A stretch of DNA of 64,000 nucleotides, taken from assembly GCF_035181385.1 (NCBI RefSeq), contig NZ_JAXCJK010000001.1:744001-808000 (forward strand), in the 5' to 3' direction. Origin of the DNA: Moraxella sp035181385 (GTDB lineage: Bacteria > Pseudomonadota > Gammaproteobacteria > Pseudomonadales > Moraxellaceae). Numbering within the stretch: the first letter of the stretch is position 1; each line of letters starts with the position of its first letter. Made by a program: the position numbers and the translations under genes. The notes below the pieces were generated by a model that worked only from the letters and a program-made list of their open reading frames with translations, was not told the DNA's origin and did not search any database. Positions 17,330 through 25,926 of the stretch are shown here, piece by piece.

Positions 17330-17385
17330 GACTGGCTGTATTCCAATTAATCAGTATTAGGTCGTGCGGCGTAATAATCCACCAT

Positions 17386-17415
17386 TTTTCAATCAATCGC
17401 TTTTCAATCAATCAA
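17386..17415. repeat. 15-bp tandem duplication upstream of dxs
   Basis: TTTTCAATCAATCGC is followed directly by TTTTCAATCAATCAA; 13 of 15 positions match. It lies in the 266-bp divergent gap between dxs and ribA, about 57 bp before the dxs start. Confidence 0.7.
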
Positions 17416-17595
17416 AGAGTGTGGCATAATAGCATTTTTAGCAACATCATGCGACTATTTTACAAGATGGGCTTTATTTTTGCTAGAAAAACACCATTAT
17501 TTTTAACCAGATGATACGATTTTTATTATTTTTCATAATTATCCATCAAGCCATAAAGAATTACGACTGGCATACTGCCATTTTTGGGGTTTATT

Positions 17596-18204
17596 TTGTA
17601 CCATTTCATCAGCAAAGCCAAACTGCCTACAGTGCATGGTGATTTTGACATTCATGTTTTTGAAAATGAAACTGGACAAGAGCATATCATGCTAAGCTGC
17701 GGCCTACCTAGTGATAATCCTACCATCACACCCATCATACGCATTCATTCTGAGTGTCTGACAGGCGATGCGTTTGGCTCGCTTAAATGTGATTGTGGCC
17801 CACAATTAAACACCGCCATGCAAGCGATACAATCGCACGGCTGTGGGGCTATTTTGTATTTACGCCAAGAAGGCCGTGGCATCGGACTTACTAATAAAAT
17901 TCGTGCCTATGCCTTGCAAGACCAAGGGCATGACACCCTAGAAGCCAATTTATTACTCGGTCTGCCAGCCGATGCACGCACTTATGAAATGTGCAAAGAA
18001 ATGCTTGACCATGTAGGGGTCAAACAGTTAAACATCATGACAAATAACCCAAATAAAATCAATGAACTAAAATCATTGGGTATTGATGTTGTCGCACGCA
18101 TTCCGCTCATCGTTGGTGTCAATCCGCACAATGAAGGTTATTTAGATGTTAAAGATGCCAAAATGGGGCATCTGATTAAGCCAAGCAAACATATCAAACA
18201 TTAA
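17596..18204 (+). CDS. ribA: GTP cyclohydrolase II
   Basis: Opens the imidazole ring of GTP in the first step of riboflavin synthesis. The best start is the TTG at 17596: GGGG lies about 7 nt upstream, and the three zinc cysteines then fall at 54, 65 and 67 (ECLTGDAFGSLKCDCG), the same numbers as in E. coli RibA. Further hallmarks are YLRQEGRGIGLTNKI and MTNNPNKINELKSLGI. The 202 residues form a standalone RibA with no RibB fusion. No ATG lies nearby, and no FMN riboswitch pattern was seen upstream. hemF follows after 78 bp. Confidence 0.93.
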   Translation: MYHFISKAKLPTVHGDFDIHVFENETGQEHIMLSCGLPSDNPTITPIIRIHSECLTGDAFGSLKCDCGPQLNTAMQAIQSHGCGAILYLRQEGRGIGLTNKIRAYALQDQGHDTLEANLLLGLPADARTYEMCKEMLDHVGVKQLNIMTNNPNKINELKSLGIDVVARIPLIVGVNPHNEGYLDVKDAKMGHLIKPSKHIKH

Positions 18205-18282
18205 GTATTGACAGCTTTTACTGACAACTTTGACCAATAAAATTAAATAATCATCATTTAAAAAAATACAAAAGGCAAGCTC

Positions 18283-19263
18283 ATGCAAGATTTAATTTTA
18301 GTTGATTATGAGACCAAGCTTCTGGCAGTGCGTAAATTTTTATTAAATCTACAAGCAAATATTTGCCATGCTCTAGAAAATCAAGAACATAAAGGCGGTG
18401 TTGATGGTGCAAGTAATGTCAAATTCATTGCTGATGATTGGGAGCGTGCCGAAGGTGGTGGGGGTCGCTCATGCGTGATGAGCGGTGGGCAAGTGATTGA
18501 AAAAGGCGGTGTGATGTTCAGCCATATTCATATCAATAAACTACCGCCATCTGCCACGGAACGCTATCCTCAACTTGCTGGAGCAAAAGCACAAGCGATG
18601 GGTGTCTCGCTTGTTATCCACCCAAAAAATCCTCATGTCCCTACCAGTCATGCCAATGTACGGCTATTCATGGCACAACCCATCAATGGCGGTGAGCCAG
18701 TTTGGTGGTTTGGTGGTGGATTTGATCTAACACCTTTTTATCCCAATTTGTCAGATGTTGTGCATTGGCACACAGTAGCACATGAGCTGTGCCTGCCTTT
18801 TGGCAGTGAGATTTATCCCAAATTTAAAACATGGTGTGATGAATATTTTTATCTAAAACATCGAGACGAATGTCGTGGTGTGGGTGGTTTGTTTTATGAT
18901 GACATGAACACCAGTACAACAGGTTGGGATTTTGATCAATGCTTTGCCTTCATGCAGGCAGTTGGTCAAGGTTATATTGACGGCATTATACCGATTTTTG
19001 AGCGTAATAAACATAAAGCCTACACCGCCAATGAACGAGAATTTCAGCTTTATCGCCGTGGACGATATGTTGAATACAACCTCATCTACGACCGTGGTAC
19101 AATTTTTGGTTTGCAGTCAAATGGTCGCACCGAGTCTATCTTGGTCAGTATGCCTCCCTTGGCAAGTTGGTCATACCGCTACGAACCCAAATCAGGCACA
19201 CGAGAATTTGAATTGACTGATTTTTATTTAAAACCCAAAGACTGGCTGTCTATGACTAAATAG
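18283..19263 (+). CDS. hemF: Oxygen-dependent coproporphyrinogen III oxidase
   Basis: Oxidatively decarboxylates coproporphyrinogen III to protoporphyrinogen IX in heme synthesis, using O2. The 326 residues include WERAEGGGGRSCVM, VWWFGGGFDLTPFYP and CRGVGGLFYDDMN, and the C-terminal YVEYNLIYDRGTIFGLQSN, all HemF hallmarks. AAGG precedes the ATG at 18283. It is probably cotranscribed with ribA. Oxygen use fits an aerobic organism. Confidence 0.96.
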   Translation: MQDLILVDYETKLLAVRKFLLNLQANICHALENQEHKGGVDGASNVKFIADDWERAEGGGGRSCVMSGGQVIEKGGVMFSHIHINKLPPSATERYPQLAGAKAQAMGVSLVIHPKNPHVPTSHANVRLFMAQPINGGEPVWWFGGGFDLTPFYPNLSDVVHWHTVAHELCLPFGSEIYPKFKTWCDEYFYLKHRDECRGVGGLFYDDMNTSTTGWDFDQCFAFMQAVGQGYIDGIIPIFERNKHKAYTANEREFQLYRRGRYVEYNLIYDRGTIFGLQSNGRTESILVSMPPLASWSYRYEPKSGTREFELTDFYLKPKDWLSMTK

Positions 19264-19467
19264 CTTTTTTGCCAATGATGACACAAACAAAAAGTTAAGC
19301 AAATCATCATTAACCATGAATTTGTCTAAATTTTGTGATTCTTGTATTTTTAAAAAAAGCCATTGTCTTTGGTAGGGCAATACGCACAATACACAAAACA
19401 ACCCAAAGCTAAAAGTATGCCAAAGTTTTTATTTGTCTTTTATCTATTGTCATAAAAAGCGTGGTCA

Positions 19468-19496
19468 TTGAGCATTCATCATGAATATGATATATT
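19468..19496 (+). promoter_or_regulatory. Promoter with internal palindrome, cytochrome c' gene
   Basis: A -35 TTGAGC at 19468-19473 and a -10 TATATT at 19491-19496 are 17 bp apart. The first 13 bp of the spacer (19474-19486) form the perfect palindrome ATTCATcATGAAT. A repressor or redox/NO regulator bound there would block RNA polymerase; the regulator is not identified. Confidence 0.6.
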
Positions 19497-19562
19497 ACAA
19501 ACTCAGCAAGGCATTTTTTGCCAAACTTTAACAACATAAAAGCCATCTAGACAAAGACAGCC

Positions 19563-20012
19563 ATGAAATCATCTAATAAAACATTTGTTGTACTCATCGC
19601 ATCAGCTTTGATGCTTGTCGCCTGCAACTCAGCCTCTCAAAGCCCTAACGACATTAAAACCCGCCAAAACATCATGCAAGATTGGCGTGCTGCCAATGAC
19701 ATCATGAAAAGCATGGTTGAAAAGCCAGACACCTTTGATGCCGCTACTTTTAAAGAACAGGCTGATTTTATCAAAGAAAGTACCAATAAAGCATGGGAAA
19801 GCTTTGCTGATTCTGCCAATAAAGGCAAATCACAAGATGCTGTTTGGTCAGATGGTGCAGGGTTTAAAGCTCAGGCGGACGAATTTAATGCTATCGCTGA
19901 TGAACTGTCAGCCATTGCCAAAGAGGCACAATCTGCCGATGATGTCAGTCGTGTACTTGGCAGACTGAACGAAAGCTGTGGCTCATGCCATAAGACTTAT
20001 AAGCAAAAATAA
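19563..20012 (+). CDS. Cytochrome c'-family lipoprotein
   Basis: A 149-residue exported heme protein. Residues 1-21 form a lipoprotein signal peptide ending in the lipobox LVAC with lipidation at Cys21, so it should be anchored in a membrane facing the periplasm. The rest is helical, with the heme-binding CGSCH at about 140-144 near the C-terminus, the placement typical of four-helix-bundle cytochrome c' proteins. Such proteins bind NO and help tolerate nitrosative stress; that role is inferred from the family. A lipid anchor on this family is less usual. It has its own promoter and terminator. Confidence 0.85.
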   Translation: MKSSNKTFVVLIASALMLVACNSASQSPNDIKTRQNIMQDWRAANDIMKSMVEKPDTFDAATFKEQADFIKESTNKAWESFADSANKGKSQDAVWSDGAGFKAQADEFNAIADELSAIAKEAQSADDVSRVLGRLNESCGSCHKTYKQK

Positions 20013-20040
20013 TTTTTTTTATCCCTCTGCTGAATCAATC

Positions 20041-20075
20041 AAAAAATAACACACCAATTGATGTGTTATTTTTTT
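20041..20075. terminator. Bidirectional terminator
   Basis: AAAAAATAACACA pairs with TGTGTTATTTTTT around an 8-nt loop. It separates the cytochrome c' gene on plus from the convergent DUF2726 gene on minus. Confidence 0.85.
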
Positions 20076-20112
20076 ATTAAGTTATTAAGTTTTTATACAG
20101 CCCAACCTTGTT

Positions 20113-20631
20113 TTAACCAAAACATCTTAATACTTCCAGTACATCTGTGCGTATCATCTCGATACTTGGCATCTTTTCAGCATGAAAGCGAATGATGGGA
20201 ATTCCTGCACTCGCTAATGCCTTGTCTTTTTTTGCATCTTGCTTTTGCCGAGTTTGGCTCTCATGTGTCCAATCATCAAGCTCAATGGCAATAAGTACCG
20301 TTTGGCAGTCTTTGTCAATCAGCACAAAATCCACACTTTGACGGCACACACGATTAAACCAAAACTGGCGGTCATTACCCGCTTCATCACTCGGCTCAAT
20401 GATGCGAGATAGCTGTACTTGACTAAAAATCAAAAAATCGGGCAAGGCAAGCTGTAATTTTTTAAAAAATTGCACTTCACTATCTGTCATGATGGGCATT
20501 CGCTCAAACGGCCAAATGGGAAAATCATCGCCTTTAACTGGCTTCTCAATAGGGGTTTTTGTATTTTTTTTGAACCAGATAATCAATAAAATAAAAAACA
20601 CAACACCAAAGATCATCACTATTTCATTCAT
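20113..20631 (-). CDS. Membrane-anchored DUF2726 protein
   Basis: A 172-residue protein with an N-terminal transmembrane helix (about 4-22) and a cytoplasmic DUF2726 domain. The domain has the look of a restriction-endonuclease-like fold: a strand with Asp in SVDFVLID, then Glu-Leu-Asp-Asp in IAIELDDWTH, followed by a basic helix QTRQKQDAKKDKAL and the strand IPIIRFHA. The D..ExD pattern could be a nuclease active site, but no activity is established for the family to my knowledge. It stands alone between two terminators. Confidence 0.75.
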   Translation of the reverse strand: MNEIVMIFGVVFFILLIIWFKKNTKTPIEKPVKGDDFPIWPFERMPIMTDSEVQFFKKLQLALPDFLIFSQVQLSRIIEPSDEAGNDRQFWFNRVCRQSVDFVLIDKDCQTVLIAIELDDWTHESQTRQKQDAKKDKALASAGIPIIRFHAEKMPSIEMIRTDVLEVLRCFG

Positions 20632-20700
20632 ATAAAAAAATCACTCAAAAAAAAAGATAAATAATACAAAAAGCAAATAAATCAATGACTAAAAAAATAC

Positions 20701-20727
20701 AAAAGCACGGCGTTGCACCGTGCTTTT
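20701..20727 (-). terminator. Terminator after the LysM/SPOR gene
   Basis: AAAAGCACGG pairs perfectly with CCGTGCTTTT around a 7-nt loop, in the gap after the LysM/SPOR gene, ending the accD-folC-SPOR run. Confidence 0.85.
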
Positions 20728-20775
20728 GTGATTTAACAACTTAATTTGGCCCAACCTGATACATTTAAGTCAAAT

Positions 20776-21855
20776 TCATTTTTCCAGTTTTTTTACCCAC
20801 GCACCTTTGGCATCAACTCGTGAATCCTTAGCCAGTTTCTGTTTTAGTTCATTGGCCGCATCATAAGAATCCGCCGAGCCAACCAATACTCGCATACCAC
20901 GAGAGGTCTGACTGACACTCACTTGATAGCCTGCTGCACGATATTTTTCAACCATTTCATCAACTTTGGCTTTATCAGGAGATATGGCGACTTGCACACT
21001 ATAGCTATAGCCAGAGCTAGAATTCACCGATACTTGCTCGCCCTTGGTTTTGGTGGTGGTTGCTTGAGCATCCGATGTTTGTTTTTGCTGATTATCTCGG
21101 TCAATTTTGGCAAGCTGTGCTGATGATGGAATCGTGATGGTACGACCAAGTGGCAAGGCATCATTGCGATTCATACCATTCACCGTTGCCAATACCGAAA
21201 CAGGAACATCGTATTTACGAGATAGCCCAATGAGTGTATCACCACGAACCACTGTGTGCTTATCTTTAGCTGGCACCGTTTTAGTTTCAACTTTCGGTTG
21301 AGTTGGTGAGGTAGGCTCACTTTGTAACTTAGCACCCAGCCCAGCTTCAACTTCCCCAGCCGTTTCTTTAGATTTTTTTTCAGTCAGCGGTTTTTGTTGA
21401 TTCAATTTGTCTTCAAGTGCGTTCTTTTGGGTGCTTATCGCCTTGACGGCCTCTGGGCGAATTTGCACCTCAGGTGCGGCAATCAATTCACTTTTAGAGG
21501 CACTATCTGCACCGATGTGCGTACTTGGTATCTGACCAGCTTCTTGTTTCGCCTTATCAAGTGCAAGCATTCTGGCCTGCTCCTGCTCTTTTAAAAGCTC
21601 ATCAGCCTCTTGAGCAAGTTGCTGATTGTAAAGCTCTCGCTCCTTTTGTTTTTGGATAAGAAGCTTTTCCTCTGTCATCACATCAGCGGTCAAAGGTTTT
21701 GTCTCAGGTTTTGCCACCAAGCCACCATCTTTAACAACTTGTGTTAAGGTGGTATCGCTACTTTGTGCAGGTTTATTATTTTGCGTCATGGCAAAAATCG
21801 TTACCGCACCGCCAATGAGTAGTACCGAACCTAAAATCACTTGTTTTGAAATCAT
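20776..21855 (-). CDS. LysM and SPOR domain cell-envelope protein
   Basis: A 359-residue protein with an N-terminal transmembrane anchor (about 7-24), a long charged Gln/Glu/Lys-rich stretch (about 50-185) likely to be coiled coil or disordered, a LysM domain (about 200-250: HTVVRGDTLIGLSRKYDVP) and a C-terminal SPOR domain (about 280-355, SYSVQVAISPDKAKVDEMV). SPOR binds denuded peptidoglycan at the division septum and LysM binds peptidoglycan. By position after accD and folC it corresponds to DedD of other gammaproteobacteria, but the LysM domain is an addition to that plan. Confidence 0.88.
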   Translation of the reverse strand: MISKQVILGSVLLIGGAVTIFAMTQNNKPAQSSDTTLTQVVKDGGLVAKPETKPLTADVMTEEKLLIQKQKERELYNQQLAQEADELLKEQEQARMLALDKAKQEAGQIPSTHIGADSASKSELIAAPEVQIRPEAVKAISTQKNALEDKLNQQKPLTEKKSKETAGEVEAGLGAKLQSEPTSPTQPKVETKTVPAKDKHTVVRGDTLIGLSRKYDVPVSVLATVNGMNRNDALPLGRTITIPSSAQLAKIDRDNQQKQTSDAQATTTKTKGEQVSVNSSSGYSYSVQVAISPDKAKVDEMVEKYRAAGYQVSVSQTSRGMRVLVGSADSYDAANELKQKLAKDSRVDAKGAWVKKLEK

Positions 21856-22009
21856 AAAGCACCATTAATCTGCTTTTTATGTTGCTTTTTTATGATGAGC
21901 AAATCATAATACAAACCATTAAAAATACAATGTTTCTATTAAGTTGTCAATCCATCAAGCACCAAGCACCTTGTTTATTTACAATTATCACACAATTAGA
22001 TGACCAGCC

Positions 22010-23338
22010 CTAACCTAAAAGCACCGTCAAAACCTCTCCTACCGTATGAAACGAACCAAACACCAATATCAAATCCTGCTCGCTCGCCTTTTGCATCACA
22101 CCACGCACTGCCAAATCCAGACTGTCATGAGTGATGGCGTTTGGGTTTTTTAAATGATGATGCACCAATGTTAAAATATCATCAAGTGGCATGGCACGCA
22201 CATGGTCAATAGCAGCAATATGCCAAGTGCTAATTACAAGCCTGCCCTGATCTAACTCACCTTGTACCAAGTCAAGCACCGCACCGATGTCTTTATCTCC
22301 TAGCATGGAAAACACAACATTCAACTTAGCATTTGGATTGATATTTTTATGGCTCTGCCAGTATGGCACAAATTGTTCAAGCAAAAATTTCATGCCATGT
22401 GCATTGTGTGCCACATCAAATAGCCAGCGTTTGCCATTAATCATTCGGTGGTCAAAACGCCCTGCCAGAGTCACTTTTACAAGACCCTCTTTAATGGCAT
22501 TTTCATTAATTGGTAAATCTGACGCCAATACCGCACTCACAGCATTGACTGCATTTAATAATGATAATTTTGGCTTAGGTAGATTTAGGGTAATGCCTTG
22601 CGATGAGTACTGCCAAGCATTGCTTTGTTCACAGAACTCACAGAACTCATAGTCTTTACCAATCTGATAAGCTTTGGCATCATTAGCCTCAATCACCTCA
22701 AAAATACTGTTTGGCAAATCCCTTGCACCTAAAATGACAGGTATATTTTTACGGATAATCCCCGCTTTTTCCATGCCAATTTTTTCAATATCATCGCCCA
22801 GCCAGTCAACATGGTCAATACCAATATTTGTGATGACCGCCAAATCAGGTTCAATCGCATTAACCACATCAAGCCGACCGCCCAAACCAATTTCTAACAC
22901 CCATACATCTACATTTGATTCTTTAAAAATTAAAAATGCCGCCAAAGTCGTCATCTCAAAAAAAGACAATGACAATTGACATTCAAGGCGAGCTTGTTCA
23001 ACACGCACCAAAGCCTGAACCAAATCTGATTCATCAATGGCCATGCCATCAATCTTGATGCGTTCTGTAAATGATATTAAATGTGGCGATTGGTAAAGAG
23101 CAGTCCTAAACCCTGCACACTGGCAGATTTGAGCGATGGTTGCAGTGGTCGAACCTTTACCATTTGTACCTGCAACGGTAAAAATATACGGACGGTCATT
23201 CAAATCATTGTTTGAGATGCCTAATTTTTTGATGATTGGCAAAACCCGCTCAAGCCCCATATCAATGGCAGAAACATGAATCCCTGCGATATATTCCAGC
23301 CACGCCTCTAGGCTGTCATGCTCAGTTAAATTTTGCAT
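22010..23338 (-). CDS. folC: Bifunctional dihydrofolate / folylpolyglutamate synthase
   Basis: Adds glutamate to dihydropteroate and to reduced folates. The 442 residues include the P-loop VAGTNGKGSTTATIAQ (about 55), LYQSPHLISFTERIKIDG, WVLEIGLGGRLDVVN and NIGIDHVDWLG, as in Mur-ligase-like FolC proteins. The ATG at 23338 is preferred over the TTG at 23344, since AAGGCG lies 8 nt before it. It follows accD by about 150 bp, the classical arrangement. Confidence 0.95.
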   Translation of the reverse strand: MQNLTEHDSLEAWLEYIAGIHVSAIDMGLERVLPIIKKLGISNNDLNDRPYIFTVAGTNGKGSTTATIAQICQCAGFRTALYQSPHLISFTERIKIDGMAIDESDLVQALVRVEQARLECQLSLSFFEMTTLAAFLIFKESNVDVWVLEIGLGGRLDVVNAIEPDLAVITNIGIDHVDWLGDDIEKIGMEKAGIIRKNIPVILGARDLPNSIFEVIEANDAKAYQIGKDYEFCEFCEQSNAWQYSSQGITLNLPKPKLSLLNAVNAVSAVLASDLPINENAIKEGLVKVTLAGRFDHRMINGKRWLFDVAHNAHGMKFLLEQFVPYWQSHKNINPNAKLNVVFSMLGDKDIGAVLDLVQGELDQGRLVISTWHIAAIDHVRAMPLDDILTLVHHHLKNPNAITHDSLDLAVRGVMQKASEQDLILVFGSFHTVGEVLTVLLG

Positions 23339-23384
23339 ACTCAATCGCCTTATCTAGACCTACTTGATGACCATCACTACAAAG

Positions 23385-23412
23385 AAAACGCCTGCATTGC
23401 AAGCGTTGTTTT
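23385..23412. terminator. Weak hairpin between accD and folC
   Basis: AACGC.TGC pairs with GCA.GCGTT around a 3-nt loop, with one opposed C/A pair. T-runs are short on both strands, so any termination is probably partial. Confidence 0.4.
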
Positions 23413-23487
23413 AATTATAGCATATTATTAACAAAAAACCATTAGATCAGCCAGACTTTATCAAAGTGGCGGTATCACCAATCAAAC

Positions 23488-24381
23488 TCAAGCGTTCGGC
23501 AGTTTGCTTAACTTTGTTAAAATACGATGAACGGTATCTACAAGCTGATGGCGATGAACGACCATATCCACCGTACCTTTTTGTAACAAAAACTCGGCAC
23601 GCTGAAATGGCTCGTCCAGCACTTCTCGCACCGTTTGTTCAATCACACGCTTACCTGCAAAGCCAATCATTGCCTTTGGTTCGGCAATATGAATATCGCC
23701 AAGCATTGCAAGACTTGCAGTAACACCACCATATACAGGATTGGTTAAGACAACAATATACGGCACGCCTGCCTGTCTAAGTCGCTCAATGACCGCACTG
23801 GTTCTTGCCATTTGCATCAGCGATAATAAGCCTTCTTGCATTCTTGCCCCACCGCTTGACGCAAAGCAGACCAACGGCTTGCGTTCGGCTAGGGCTTTTT
23901 CGCCCGCCAATACAAATCTATCGCCCACCACCGACCCCATAGAGCCACCCATAAATTTAAAATCAAAGGCACAAGCAATCAGTTCAAGATTTTTAATTTT
24001 ACCCTGCATGACCACCAACGCCTCAGACTCACCTGTGCTCGCCTGTGCCTGTGCCATACGCTTAGGATAAGGCTTGGAGTCCACAAAATTTAGAGGGTTG
24101 CCTGCTTGATATTCTTGACCAAGCTCGCTTTTAATATCATCAAAAAACCAATTTAAGCGTTTGCGTGCCGACATAGACAAATGGTGATCACAATCAGGAC
24201 ATACATATTGATTAAAAATCAGACTTGTGTTGGTTGTTAATGAGTGGCAATTTGGACATTCGGTTGATGGCTCAGTATCTACCGCAGATGGCACAACCAC
24301 ACGGTCTTGCTTGATCCCTGGTATGGCTCGTTTTAGCCAAACGGTTGGCTCAGTAGCATCAGCGACAACTTGATTTGACAT
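23488..24381 (-). CDS. accD: Acetyl-CoA carboxylase carboxyltransferase subunit beta
   Basis: Transfers the carboxyl group from biotin carrier protein to acetyl-CoA, giving malonyl-CoA for fatty acid synthesis. From the ATG at 24381 (AGGA 7 nt upstream) it has 297 residues; the frame extends further but without a ribosome site. The zinc ribbon uses Cys42, 45, 61 and 64 (CPNC...CPDC). The carboxyltransferase core follows, with FMGGSMGSVVGDRF, FASSGGARMQEGLLSLMQM and NPVYGGVTASLAMLGD. It lies between trpA and folC. Confidence 0.96.
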   Translation of the reverse strand: MSNQVVADATEPTVWLKRAIPGIKQDRVVVPSAVDTEPSTECPNCHSLTTNTSLIFNQYVCPDCDHHLSMSARKRLNWFFDDIKSELGQEYQAGNPLNFVDSKPYPKRMAQAQASTGESEALVVMQGKIKNLELIACAFDFKFMGGSMGSVVGDRFVLAGEKALAERKPLVCFASSGGARMQEGLLSLMQMARTSAVIERLRQAGVPYIVVLTNPVYGGVTASLAMLGDIHIAEPKAMIGFAGKRVIEQTVREVLDEPFQRAEFLLQKGTVDMVVHRHQLVDTVHRILTKLSKLPNA

Positions 24382-24415
24382 AAAAAATCCTATTTTTTTG
24401 TGTAAATAACAATTT

Positions 24416-24435
24416 AGCATACTTTTGAGTATGCT
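24416..24435. other. Hairpin between trpA and accD
   Basis: AGCATAC and GTATGCT pair perfectly around a 6-nt loop in the 137-bp gap between the trpA stop and the accD start. There is no good T-run on the minus strand, so it may be a weak terminator or an RNA processing or stabilising element. Confidence 0.45.
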
Positions 24436-24518
24436 TTGATTAATATAGTTTACACTTGTATTATTTATTTGGCAAATAAATTTTTATACCCAAGCCTCAC
24501 TTTTAGTACCGTTAATCA

Positions 24519-25337
24519 TCAAAGTTCATCAATCGCTACTCTTAGCTCTTGCATTTTTGCCAAAATGTTTGCACAAGCATTGTCAATTTTGGCGGTATCT
24601 TGCCCCACATCAGCAAAATGCCTAACCAGTTCACTGCCCACAATCACCCCATCTGCAAATTTGGCAACCGCCTTGGCACTTTCGCCATCACGAATGCTAA
24701 ACCCTACACAAATAGGCAAATCAGTATCGGCTTTAATCGCTTGCACTTGGTGAGCCACTTCATCAGTATCCAAAGCCTTTGAGCCTGTTACGCCCTTGAC
24801 CGAGACATAATAAATAAAGCCTGTGCCGTGCTTTAATACCGCTTGACGGCGGTCGGTTTGGGTGGTTGGGGCAAGTAAAAAAATCTGATTAATATGCTTA
24901 TCGGCAAGTTTTTTGGAGAGTGTTTCGTCTGTTTCGTTGGGCGGTAAATCCACAAGCAATAAACCGTCCACGCCATTTTGCTCGCACAACTCCAAAAAAT
25001 TATCATAACCGATAATCTCCACAGGGTTTAGATAGCCCATTAACAAAACAGGCGTACTTTGGTTGGTTTTACGAAATTCGCCCACCATTTGCACGGCTTT
25101 TGTGGTGCTTGTGCCATTTGCCAATGCTCGCTCGCCTGCCAATGAGATAACCTGCCCGTCCGCCATAGGGTCAGAAAACGGCAAGCCAATCTCAATAATG
25201 TCCGCCCCGTGAGCGACAAGCTCGTGCATTAAATCCACCGTAACAGCCGGATTTGGGTCGCCTGCCATAATGTAGGGGATTAGGGCTTTTTTGTTTTGCT
25301 GTTTTAAAGCCAAAAAAGTGGTTTGAATTCGGGTCAT
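24519..25337 (-). CDS. trpA: Tryptophan synthase alpha subunit
   Basis: Cleaves indole-3-glycerol phosphate and passes indole through a tunnel to TrpB. From the ATG at 25337 it has 272 residues and the catalytic Glu49 and Asp60 (ADIIEIGLPFSDPMADG) fall at exactly the Salmonella numbers, which decides this start over the GTG at 25349. Other family segments are GVDGLLLVDLPPNE, FIYYVSVKGVTGS and CVGFSIRDGESAKAV. Only 4 nt separate it from the stop of the NADAR pseudogene upstream; TrpB, its partner, is encoded 1.26 kb away rather than adjacent. Confidence 0.96.
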   Translation of the reverse strand: MTRIQTTFLALKQQNKKALIPYIMAGDPNPAVTVDLMHELVAHGADIIEIGLPFSDPMADGQVISLAGERALANGTSTTKAVQMVGEFRKTNQSTPVLLMGYLNPVEIIGYDNFLELCEQNGVDGLLLVDLPPNETDETLSKKLADKHINQIFLLAPTTQTDRRQAVLKHGTGFIYYVSVKGVTGSKALDTDEVAHQVQAIKADTDLPICVGFSIRDGESAKAVAKFADGVIVGSELVRHFADVGQDTAKIDNACANILAKMQELRVAIDEL

Positions 25338-25341
25338 TTTA

Positions 25342-25906
25342 TTACTCACTTATTTTGAATAATTCATCTCTAACTTGCATTAACGCAAATCCCAATAAAT
25401 TTAAGCCTTGCCAATTTAACGGATTGTGGATTTTATCATCATCTCTTGCCAAATCCACGCCCCAAATTTTATCCACAGGACTGGCTTCTACCAATATTCT
25501 ATTACCTGTGCCTAATAAATAGGCTTTTAATTCTGGGTGCTGGCTAAATTTGGCAATATTGCCTTGCACGACAATATCAAAGCGGTGTTTATTCCAAATT
25601 TTTTCATCAAAATTTTAACTTGTCGCCCCAAATCTTTGGCTTGTTTGGGGTGTTTGGCGTGAATGATTTCATTAAAAATCGCCATATCGCCAAACAATTT
25701 AGCTTTTTGAGCCATCATATAATGCTCTGCGGTTGGATAAATCACGCCGTCCACCATAAAAGGCGAATGATACCATTGACTAAAACAGGCATCAGAAATT
25801 TGTCCATTGCCTTTGGGCGTATGCCCCAAAAGTACAGATGTTTTAATTTTTTCTTTGACCGAAACGCTTGAATAAGCCAGTCGGTATTATAAATCGTGTA
25901 TTGCAT
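25342..25906 (-). pseudogene. NADAR (DUF1768) family gene with two frameshifts
   Basis: Three pieces in different frames join into one complete YbiA-like NADAR protein of about 188 residues. It would start at the ATG at 25906 (AAGG about 8 nt upstream), read through LKHLYFWG, need one extra G at the four-C run 25824-25827 to continue into HTPKGNGQISDACF and YPTAEHYMMAQKAKLF, then one extra A at 25613-25616 to read LGRQVKNFDEKIWNKHRF and GNIAKFSQHPELKAYLLGTG, ending in ILVEASPVDKIWGVD. The conserved EHYMMAQKA, AKF and EASP..IWG residues are kept. NADAR proteins act on ADP-ribose-linked or riboflavin-pathway N-glycosidic bonds. Both lesions are single-base losses in short homopolymers, so sequencing error is possible. 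Confidence 0.82.
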
Positions 25907-25926
25907 TTTTTGCCTTAAAGTTTATT

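Noticed and set aside
17330..17595. FMN riboswitch upstream of ribA
   Set aside because: None of the conserved RFN core segments (such as the AGGATAT-type box) could be seen.
25342..25906. Programmed frameshifting in the NADAR gene
   Set aside because: Two shifts would be needed, at short ordinary 4-nt runs with no slippery heptamer or stimulatory structure; mutation or sequencing error is simpler.
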